Assembly (NCBI GenBank): GCA_020849075.1 | Contig: JADLGZ010000051.1 | Coordinates: forward strand, 1-22,531 | Reading direction: 5' to 3' | DNA from: Fimbriimonadaceae bacterium | GTDB taxonomy: Bacteria; Armatimonadota; Fimbriimonadia; Fimbriimonadales; Fimbriimonadaceae | DNA: 22,531 bases | Part shown: positions 14,993 to 21,067 of the stretch, one piece after another | Numbering within the stretch: the stretch's first letter is position 1 | Layout: each line of letters opens with the position of its first letter | The notes under the pieces: model-generated | Databases searched by the model: none | What the model was told of the DNA's origin: nothing | What the model saw: only the letters and a program-made list of their open reading frames with translations | Program-made: the position numbers and the translations under genes

Positions 14993-15016
14993 AGCCCCAG
15001 CCTTACTGCTGGGGCT
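14993..15016. terminator. GC-rich hairpin between acs and the convergent TPR gene
   Basis: AGCCCCAGC and GCTGGGGCT form a perfect 9-bp stem with a 6-nt loop (CTTACT). It is equally stable on both strands, so it could end transcripts from both sides. There is no T-tract on either side. It covers the last codons and the stop of the TPR gene and begins 4 bp after the acs stop. It may be a U-tract-less terminator or a 3'-end stabiliser. Confidence 0.5.
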
Positions 15017-16790
15017 GGATTACCAAGACGGGCTTACCATAGCTCGCAAAATAGCGCCACGCCTCATAGAGGTTCGGAATCCCTTTGCCTTCCAAGTTAA
15101 CCGGGTCGCACTGGCCAGCCAATTTGATGGTGGCTTCGCTTGCGGCTTGGTACTTGTCAGCTTCCGACGCTAGCTTCCTTGCATCATCTGCCGCTTTACG
15201 GGCCTCATCCATCTGACCATTAGCCCGGAAGCCGGCAGCCTGCCCGTCCGCGACTGAGCTTGCTTGGCGCAACCGAAGAGCCTCGGCTCCTTGCACCATG
15301 CTCAAAACATACTGGGCCGCACCGTACTCCGGACCAGCCGCGGCGGCCGACTGGGCATACTTCATTGCGTCCGCTTGCTTATTGTCAATTAGCGCGCTGA
15401 TTGCCAATCCGGTCAGAGCTTCAAAAGATTCTGGCTTTGCCGCAATCGCCGCTTCAAACATCACGCGGGCCAAAGACCGATAGTAGGCAACGTCTTCCTT
15501 TCCGCTCTCTGGATTTGTTGAGTATCCAATCAGTTGATTTCCGCGCATGATGTAGGCGTCGTAACTCGAGGGCTCGTTCAACACCGCTTGCTCGAATGAG
15601 TTCTTGGACCCTTCGTAGTCGTTGGCTGAATTGAAAAGAATGGATCGGTAGATCATGACCACAAATCGTTGGTCCTCATCCTTGACCAAGTCGTTCACAA
15701 AACCGCTAAAAGCCTGGGCGCGGCCTCTTGCCAAGGCAAGAAACGCTTGAGCCGAGCGGACGGTTACATCACTAGAATCATTTTTGATCGCCTCGGTTTC
15801 GGCGGCGATAGAGCCGTCAGCGTCTCCGGTTCGCTGGCGCGTAATCGCAACCAATGCCCAACCAGCCGCATCGGGTAACCCGCGCTTACTGTAAATGCTA
15901 GCGTTCTCGGCAGCCTGTCGGAACTTGCCACCACGCAATTGGGCATAAATCAGGCGGTTTGCAACGGCGCTGTTGCGGGGGCTTGAACGGAAGAGCGGGT
16001 CAAGCTCTCGGTAGACCAAGCTGTACCGACCGGACCGAATCGCAAGGTCAACAAAACGCAGGCGATTCTCGTCGTTCACCGGGCCAAAATTGTCCAAGCG
16101 GCTTTCGTAAATCGAGGCTCGGCTCGCAGCGGCCTGTCGTAGCGCCTTATCAATGATATTGACCGTATCCTCTCGGGATGATCCCGTCGCATTGAAGGCC
16201 GTTCGCAACGAAATAGCCGCCTTGAGGTCAAGCGCATCCGCATTCTTAGGATCTTCAGCAAGGATATCTTGCACAAACTTCTGGGCCGCGTCGTAAACTC
16301 CGCGACCAAAATTAGCGCGCGCCAAAAGAACGCGGGCTCCGATGTGCTTGGGAGATGCCTTCAGGGCCACCCGACCCTTATCAATGGCAGGTAACCACTT
16401 GCCTTCGGCCAGCAAGGCTTGCCCTTGATCCACAAAAAAGTCAGCTCCCTTTCCTAGTTCATTATCCACGACCAAGTTAAGGTTAAGAACCTTCTGAGCT
16501 CCTTCACTGTCGTAGGCCAATACTTTGACTTTGATCGGGCCTTCCTTCTCAGCAATGGTGTCAATATCGAACTCATACGGCGTACTCTCGTCCGTAGAAC
16601 GCAGGTCGTCGTTGACGTAAAACTCAACCTCAGAAACCGTATGGGAAGACTGAACAGTGATACGAAAGCCTTGGAGGCCGCTGATCTTCTGCCCGTCCTT
16701 CACACTGCAAGTGATAGAGATTTGGGCTTGGGCAACCGCTGCAATCACAGCAGCGGACAGAGCCAGGATGAATCGGTTAACATTGCGCAT
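15003..16790 (-). CDS. Exported Ig-like/TPR repeat protein
   Basis: A 595-residue protein with a clear Sec signal peptide (MRNVNRFILALSAAVIAAVAQAQ, cleavage expected after AQA). About 90 residues of Ig-like beta domain follow (ITVQSSHTVSEVEFYVNDDL, STPYEFDIDT, IKVKVLAYDSEG). From about residue 110 to 560 there is a helical array of tetratricopeptide-type repeats rich in Ala, Leu and Asp (for example WLPAIDKGRVALKASPKHI). The protein ends YASYG-like KPVLVIQPQQ. Such proteins are usually envelope scaffolds; the partner is unknown. I chose ATG 16790 because it gives a complete signal peptide; the same frame runs open further upstream through the P-II gene, where the translation is Arg-rich and artefactual. 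It follows the P-II gene by 38 bp and may be co-transcribed. Confidence 0.88.
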   Translation of the reverse strand: MRNVNRFILALSAAVIAAVAQAQISITCSVKDGQKISGLQGFRITVQSSHTVSEVEFYVNDDLRSTDESTPYEFDIDTIAEKEGPIKVKVLAYDSEGAQKVLNLNLVVDNELGKGADFFVDQGQALLAEGKWLPAIDKGRVALKASPKHIGARVLLARANFGRGVYDAAQKFVQDILAEDPKNADALDLKAAISLRTAFNATGSSREDTVNIIDKALRQAAASRASIYESRLDNFGPVNDENRLRFVDLAIRSGRYSLVYRELDPLFRSSPRNSAVANRLIYAQLRGGKFRQAAENASIYSKRGLPDAAGWALVAITRQRTGDADGSIAAETEAIKNDSSDVTVRSAQAFLALARGRAQAFSGFVNDLVKDEDQRFVVMIYRSILFNSANDYEGSKNSFEQAVLNEPSSYDAYIMRGNQLIGYSTNPESGKEDVAYYRSLARVMFEAAIAAKPESFEALTGLAISALIDNKQADAMKYAQSAAAAGPEYGAAQYVLSMVQGAEALRLRQASSVADGQAAGFRANGQMDEARKAADDARKLASEADKYQAASEATIKLAGQCDPVNLEGKGIPNLYEAWRYFASYGKPVLVIQPQQ

Positions 16791-16828
16791 GGGCGATTTC
16801 CGTATTATGACGGCTCGCGCCATCATTT

Positions 16829-17167
16829 CTATACGGCGGTTTCGCCATGCTCTTTGGTTCGGATGCGGATGGCGTCTTGGACGGGTTCCACGAATATTTT
16901 TCCGTCGCCTGGCTCGCCCGTTTGGGAATGAGCGATAATCGCCGCAATTACCTGGTCTTGCAATCCGTCCGGCACGACGACACAAATCATGGCTTTGGGC
17001 GGCAAATGACTCAAGGTCTGTTGCCCGCCAAAGGCCACACCGCTCTCCGGGCTATTGCCACACCCCCGGACTTCGCTCACGGTCATCCCGGTAACGCCGA
17101 GATCAGCGACCGCAGTCTTCACGTCTTCGGTCCGATGCGGGCGTATATACGCAGTAATTCGACGCAT
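16829..17167 (-). CDS. P-II family signalling protein with atypical T-loop
   Basis: Exactly 112 residues from ATG 17167, the standard GlnB/GlnK length, and alignable to E. coli GlnB without gaps. Conserved features are MRRITAYIRP, GMTVSEVRG (27-35), Lys58, and the ATP-binding B-loop TGEPGDGKIF with Lys90. Arg101 and Arg103 in RIRT are also kept. The T-loop is aberrant: GCGNSPESGVAFGGQQT replaces the consensus, giving Ser at 39 (Gln39 binds Mg-2-oxoglutarate in GlnB), Phe at 46 and Thr at 51 (Tyr51 is the uridylylation site), and Asn at 38 (Arg38 contacts ATP). It is therefore probably not uridylylated, and 2-oxoglutarate sensing may be altered. GTG 17173 is an alternative start adding two residues. 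No amtB or glnA is nearby; a ferredoxin gene is divergent 33 bp away. Confidence 0.92.
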   Translation of the reverse strand: MRRITAYIRPHRTEDVKTAVADLGVTGMTVSEVRGCGNSPESGVAFGGQQTLSHLPPKAMICVVVPDGLQDQVIAAIIAHSQTGEPGDGKIFVEPVQDAIRIRTKEHGETAV

Positions 17168-17174
17168 GTTCACC

Positions 17175-17192
17175 TAGTATGAGCGGTAAACT
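17175..17192. promoter_or_regulatory. Divergent -10 elements between P-II and ferredoxin genes
   Basis: In this 33-bp spacer, TAGTATG (17175-17181) gives TAGTAT on the plus strand and CATACT on the minus strand. The minus element ends 8 nt before ATG 17167. A second plus-strand hexamer TAAACT (17187-17192) ends 8 nt before the ferredoxin ATG at 17201. Both genes could thus be leaderless or nearly so; AGGTG just before the P-II ATG may also act as a ribosome site. Confidence 0.4.
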
Positions 17193-17200
17193 CTTATCCA

Positions 17201-17446
17201 ATGCCCTACGTCATCACGGAAGCCTGCATCGGAGTGAAGGACAAGTCATGTATGAACGTTTGTCCGGTGGATTGTATATACGAAGGCGAGGACATGGTCT
17301 ACATCCACCCGGATGAGTGTATTGACTGCGGACTCTGTGAACCAGAATGCCCCGTGACGGCGATCTTTGTCGATACTGATGTACCCCCAAACCTAACGAG
17401 CTACATCGAAAAGAACAAGGAGATGGCGGAGAAACTCCGAGGCTAA
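17201..17446 (+). CDS. fdxA: 7Fe ferredoxin ([3Fe-4S][4Fe-4S])
   Basis: An 81-residue low-potential electron carrier. The cysteine pattern is that of seven-iron ferredoxins such as Azotobacter FdI, shifted by one: Cys9, Cys17 and Cys50 for the [3Fe-4S] cluster, Cys21, Cys40, Cys43 and Cys46 for the [4Fe-4S] cluster, and Cys25 as the usual non-ligand. The seven-residue gap between Cys9 and Cys17 (CIGVKDKSC) separates this from 2[4Fe-4S] clostridial types, which have CxxCxxC there. PVDCIYEG and the acidic C-terminal helix are also typical. It probably serves cytoplasmic redox enzymes; the specific partner is not visible here. Its TAA stop interlocks with the TAG stop of the convergent PilZ gene. 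Confidence 0.95.
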   Translation: MPYVITEACIGVKDKSCMNVCPVDCIYEGEDMVYIHPDECIDCGLCEPECPVTAIFVDTDVPPNLTSYIEKNKEMAEKLRG

Positions 17447-18024
17447 GCCGCTTCAGCAACTTGGTCGAACAGTCCAAGCCACCTTGCGCCGGGAGCTTCG
17501 AGTTGGACCCCCAATCGGTGGGCTCCGATCGGATCGCTATCTTCAACGCAGTAACGGATCGTTCCGCGGAGCTGATAGATCTCGCTTTCGTAGTGGACTT
17601 CCATGTCTACCGTTGAACCAACAAGTACGTCTCCTTGCAGCACCATACATAGCCCTTCTCGGGAGATATTGCTGACACGGCCAACTAATTCCTTGCCATC
17701 CCAGTGGCAGTGAACCGAAATACCATCCACCATCACCCGCGCGGGTTCCGAAGCGGGCATGAACTTAATGTCTCGGCCGACCTCAAACTCAGCGGGACTC
17801 TTGCCTGAAACCATTAATTTGGCATTCAATACCAAGCGAACGGACGGCCCGTGGACCTCAACGATGTACTCCTCACCAATCTCTCCCACATTTGGCTCAA
17901 GGATCGCGACCTTCAGCCGGCTAGCGGTCATCTGGACCATCCAGCCATTTAGTATCTCGCCATCGGTCTGGCGCACGAGTCGGACTCTCGCACTGGCCAG
18001 TCGGCGAAAGGATTCGCTGTTCAT
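17443..18024 (-). CDS. PilZ-domain protein with incomplete c-di-GMP motif
   Basis: A 193-residue protein with an N-terminal beta-rich domain (about 1-85, similar in size to YcgR-N/PilZN modules) and a C-terminal PilZ barrel (about 93-185). The PilZ [D/N]xSxxG motif is present as NISREG at 119-124, and the barrel strands MEVHYESEIYQLRGTIRYC and HRLGVQLEAP are recognisable. The RxxxR motif expected ~23 residues earlier appears as Arg96-x3-Asp100, so the second arginine, a key c-di-GMP contact, is missing. It could be a weak binder or a ligand-independent PilZ adaptor, perhaps for surface motility with type IV pili. ATG 18024 has AAAGGT close upstream. No diguanylate cyclase gene is in the window. 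It is divergent from the GbsR-like regulator. Confidence 0.8.
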   Translation of the reverse strand: MNSESFRRLASARVRLVRQTDGEILNGWMVQMTASRLKVAILEPNVGEIGEEYIVEVHGPSVRLVLNAKLMVSGKSPAEFEVGRDIKFMPASEPARVMVDGISVHCHWDGKELVGRVSNISREGLCMVLQGDVLVGSTVDMEVHYESEIYQLRGTIRYCVEDSDPIGAHRLGVQLEAPGARWLGLFDQVAEAA

Positions 18025-18054
18025 AGGACCTTTGTTCCATGTTTAATGGATTTC

Positions 18055-18068
18055 CTTGACTACTCAAG
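18055..18068. promoter_or_regulatory. Short inverted repeat in the PilZ/GbsR divergent region
   Basis: CTTGA and TCAAG separated by CTAC form a 14-bp dyad in the 104-bp spacer between the divergent PilZ and GbsR-type genes. MarR/GbsR regulators commonly bind short dyads in their own divergent promoter regions, so it is a possible operator. At this length it may be chance. Nothing else definite was seen in the spacer. Confidence 0.2.
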
Positions 18069-18128
18069 ATTTCGTAAGCGATGAGCCCCATATTGAGGCT
18101 TGCGGTAACCTAAATCAAGTGCCTGAAA

Positions 18129-18674
18129 ATGAACCCGTTTAACGACCTATCCCCTGAACAGCGCACGATCTATGATGTCCAAGAGCAGTTCATCATGGAA
18201 TGGGGTCGGATGAGCTCAAGCTGGGGCATCAACCGTACTATGGCCCAAATCCACGCCCTGCTCTTTATCACGGGCAAGCCATATAGCATGGATGAGATCA
18301 TTGAGCGCCTCCACATCAGCCGAGGAAATGCCAGCATGAACTTGCGTGACCTCATGGAATGGGGCATTATCCGCCGCTTCAGGAGACCGGGCGATCGCAA
18401 GGATATCTATCTGACAGAGTCCGAACCTTGGCAGATGGTAGCTAGGGTGGTCCGTGAGCGGAAGCGTCGCGAACTTGACCCGACCAGCAAGGTGATTTCC
18501 GAATGTCTGGACAACGTCCCCAAAAGCGAAGAGCTTGAAGACGCGAAGCTAGTGCGAGAGCGGCTTCAAGGGCTCCTGGACATCTTTGGCATGGTAGATG
18601 CAGTGTATGAACAGGTGTTCAAGAACGACGAGACATTTCACCAAACCTTAAAGCTCTTCGGTAGAAATGGCTGA
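18129..18674 (+). CDS. GbsR/MarR-type winged-helix transcriptional regulator
   Basis: A 181-residue DNA-binding protein. Residues ~15-100 form the winged helix: WGRMSSSWGINRTMAQIHALLF, then SMDEIIERLHISRGNASMNLRDLMEWGIIRRF as helix-turn-helix and recognition helix, and RRPGDRKDIYLTE as the wing. This order, with the WG.x..R..a.I.. entry helix, is typical of the GbsR branch of MarR regulators, which in Bacillus control glycine-betaine synthesis or uptake. The C-terminal half is helical and probably dimerises. No osmolyte genes are nearby, so the ligand and targets are unknown. It lies 26 bp upstream of lon and may be co-transcribed with it. No clear Shine-Dalgarno precedes ATG 18129. Confidence 0.85.
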   Translation: MNPFNDLSPEQRTIYDVQEQFIMEWGRMSSSWGINRTMAQIHALLFITGKPYSMDEIIERLHISRGNASMNLRDLMEWGIIRRFRRPGDRKDIYLTESEPWQMVARVVRERKRRELDPTSKVISECLDNVPKSEELEDAKLVRERLQGLLDIFGMVDAVYEQVFKNDETFHQTLKLFGRNG

Positions 18675-18700
18675 ATTGAGCAGTATTGTCGTATAAACAG

Positions 18701-21067
18701 ATGGGTGAATCGTTGAATCCTGCTTCTTCCCGACGACGTAGTGGCCGTTCTCAAGCCATCCCGCCGACCGTTCCCTTGTTACCTGTGCGGGACAACGTAC
18801 ACTTTCCGCAGCTGGTCGGGACCCTGCTGATTGGTCGCGAGATCTCCTTGCGAGCTCTACAAAGTGCGATCCGCAAGGAGAGGATGGTTTTGGTCGTAGG
18901 GCAACGCGACGTTGCTGTAGATGAGCCCCGTGCTGAAGACCTCTATCGGATCGGCACGCTATGCGAGGTCGTCCAGATCATGCCGATGCCTGACGGCACC
19001 ATGCGGGTCATCCTGCGCGGCCTGAGTCGCTCAAGAGTAGAGCGATTCCTATTTAAGCGAGGCTTTTACACCTCAGAGTACGAGGTGCTCCTTGAAGAGC
19101 AAGCCATCGGCCCAGCGAGTGAGGCCCTACGACGCGAAGCAATTGAAGAATTTCAGCAAATTGCATCGCTCGGGAAGCAGGTGCCGGTTGAAGTTCTAGA
19201 AGTCCTACCGAGCATTGATGACACCGGGCATCTGGCCGACCTCATGGCAGACCACCTCACCCTTCGAGCGTCGGTCAAGCAGGAGCTGTTGGAGGAAACA
19301 GACTGTGCGCGGCGCATGGAAAAGCTTATTCAGGTCTTGGCATCCGAACGCCAAGTTCTGGAACTCCAAAACGATCTTCGCCACCGTGTTGAAGAAGAGC
19401 TTGGTAACACCCAGCGCGAGTACTACCTCCGCGAACAACTGAAGATTATTCAAAGCGAACTAAGTGGAGGAGACGAAGCATTCTCGCCCGACAATGAAGC
19501 GCTTGCTACCGCCATACGGGCCGCAGGGATGCCGCAAGAGACCGAGGAGAAGGCGATTCTGGAACTGAAACGCCTTGAGCGTGCACCCAGCAGTTCGCCG
19601 GAAAACATGGTCATTCGTAATTACCTTGACTGGTTGATCGGTCTGCCATGGACTTCCTTGAGCCAGGATCGCTTAGACGTCAAGGCCGCCGCTCAAATCC
19701 TTAACGAAGCGCATTTCGGCTTGGAGAAAGTTAAAGACCGAGTCCTAGATTTTCTCGCCGTGCGTCAATTGTCGGGCTCCCTCCGTGGCCCCATCCTTTG
19801 CTTTGTCGGACCGCCCGGCGTTGGAAAGACGAGCCTCGGACGTTCCATTGCCGAAGCCCTGGGTCGGAAGTTTGTTCGCCTTTCGCTCGGGGGTATCCGT
19901 GATGAGGCGGAAATCAGGGGGCACCGAAGGACTTATGTTGGATCCATGCCTGGACGGATTATCCAGGGGGTCAAGTCCTGTGGGACGCGCAATCCGGTCT
20001 TCATGCTTGATGAGATAGACAAGATGACGACGGACTTTCGCGGTGACCCCACATCAGCTCTGCTCGAAGCCCTTGACCCCGAGCAAAACGAACACTTCAG
20101 CGATCACTACATTGAGGCATCATTTGATCTGAGCGCCGTCATGTTTATCGCGACCGCGAACGTCCTTGAGAATGTCCCGGCTCCCCTGCGAGATCGCATG
20201 GAAGTCATCCAATTTCGTAGCTATACGGAGCAGGAGAAGCTGGAGATCGCACGACGATTCTTGGTGCCCAAGATGGCTTCACAACACGGCCTCAAGACGG
20301 GCCAGCTCAAGGTTGATGACCGGGCTCTGCAGCAAGTCATCCGCGAATATACGCGGGAAAGCGGAGTGAGGAGCTTGGAGAGAGAGATTGCGACTCTATG
20401 CCGAAAGACGGCGCGACGTATCGCCGAGGGCAAAGCGGAAAAAGTTCGCCTCTCGACGAAGGATTTAGGCTCGTTCCTCGGGCGCCCTCGGTTCCGATAC
20501 GGAATGCGGCAAGATCGCGACCAGGTTGGGGCCAGCACCGGGCTGGTGTACACCGAAGTCGGAGGCGACACCGTAACCATTGAAGCCAGTCTAATGCCTT
20601 CGCTGGGCCCCGAACCGAACGTACAACTTACGGGTTCGCTGGGGAATGTCATGAAGGAGTCCGCGCTCACGGCCGCTACTTACGCCCGAGAACACGCCAG
20701 CAGCTACGGACTTGAGCAGACCTTCGCCAACGATATGCACATCCACGTTCCCGAGGGTGCGGTGCCCAAGGATGGACCGAGTGCTGGAGTGACCATTTTG
20801 ACGGCGATCGTCAGTGCCATGACAGGCCGCCCAGTACGGCGGGACCTTGCGATGACGGGCGAGATTACGCTTCGAGGCAAGGTGCTTGCCGTTGGCGGGA
20901 TCCGCGAGAAACTACTCGCTGCCCACCGGGCGGCGATTAGGGAGGTAGCCATTCCGCGAGATAACGAGAGCGATCTTGAAGATCTTCCAGCGGGCGTTCG
21001 GGAGCAATTACAAGTTCATTTTGTGCAAACTGTGGATGAGGTGTTACGCCTTGCCCTGGTCCCATGA
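18701..21067 (+). CDS. lon: ATP-dependent protease Lon (LonA type)
   Basis: Hexameric AAA+ serine protease for damaged and regulatory proteins. The 788-residue layout is standard: N-terminal LON substrate-binding domain (about 22-225, VPLLPVRDNVHFPQL onward), a coiled helical linker (LREQLKIIQSELSG), the AAA+ module with Walker A GPPGVGKTS (370-378) and Walker B VFMLDEID (433-440), and the protease domain. The catalytic dyad is Ser694 in PKDGPSAG and Lys737 in GGIREKLLAA. Their 43-residue spacing equals that of E. coli (679/722). I prefer ATG 18701; an in-frame TTG at 18686 would add five residues, and neither has a good Shine-Dalgarno. The basic, Ser/Arg-rich N-terminal extension SSRRRSGRSQ precedes the domain. 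It overlaps the next gene by ATGA. Confidence 0.96.
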   Translation: MGESLNPASSRRRSGRSQAIPPTVPLLPVRDNVHFPQLVGTLLIGREISLRALQSAIRKERMVLVVGQRDVAVDEPRAEDLYRIGTLCEVVQIMPMPDGTMRVILRGLSRSRVERFLFKRGFYTSEYEVLLEEQAIGPASEALRREAIEEFQQIASLGKQVPVEVLEVLPSIDDTGHLADLMADHLTLRASVKQELLEETDCARRMEKLIQVLASERQVLELQNDLRHRVEEELGNTQREYYLREQLKIIQSELSGGDEAFSPDNEALATAIRAAGMPQETEEKAILELKRLERAPSSSPENMVIRNYLDWLIGLPWTSLSQDRLDVKAAAQILNEAHFGLEKVKDRVLDFLAVRQLSGSLRGPILCFVGPPGVGKTSLGRSIAEALGRKFVRLSLGGIRDEAEIRGHRRTYVGSMPGRIIQGVKSCGTRNPVFMLDEIDKMTTDFRGDPTSALLEALDPEQNEHFSDHYIEASFDLSAVMFIATANVLENVPAPLRDRMEVIQFRSYTEQEKLEIARRFLVPKMASQHGLKTGQLKVDDRALQQVIREYTRESGVRSLEREIATLCRKTARRIAEGKAEKVRLSTKDLGSFLGRPRFRYGMRQDRDQVGASTGLVYTEVGGDTVTIEASLMPSLGPEPNVQLTGSLGNVMKESALTAATYAREHASSYGLEQTFANDMHIHVPEGAVPKDGPSAGVTILTAIVSAMTGRPVRRDLAMTGEITLRGKVLAVGGIREKLLAAHRAAIREVAIPRDNESDLEDLPAGVREQLQVHFVQTVDEVLRLALVP

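Noticed and set aside
16791..16985. N-terminal extension of the TPR protein reaching back to 16985
   Set aside because: The extension runs through the P-II gene in another frame, is Arg/Pro-rich without domain character, and would bury the clear signal peptide starting at 16790.
18055..18068. HspR-type HAIR element (CTTGAGT-N7-ACTCAAG) upstream of the GbsR-lon genes
   Set aside because: Half-sites resemble HAIR, but the spacing is 4 nt instead of the required arrangement and the left arm is incomplete; listed only as a weak dyad.
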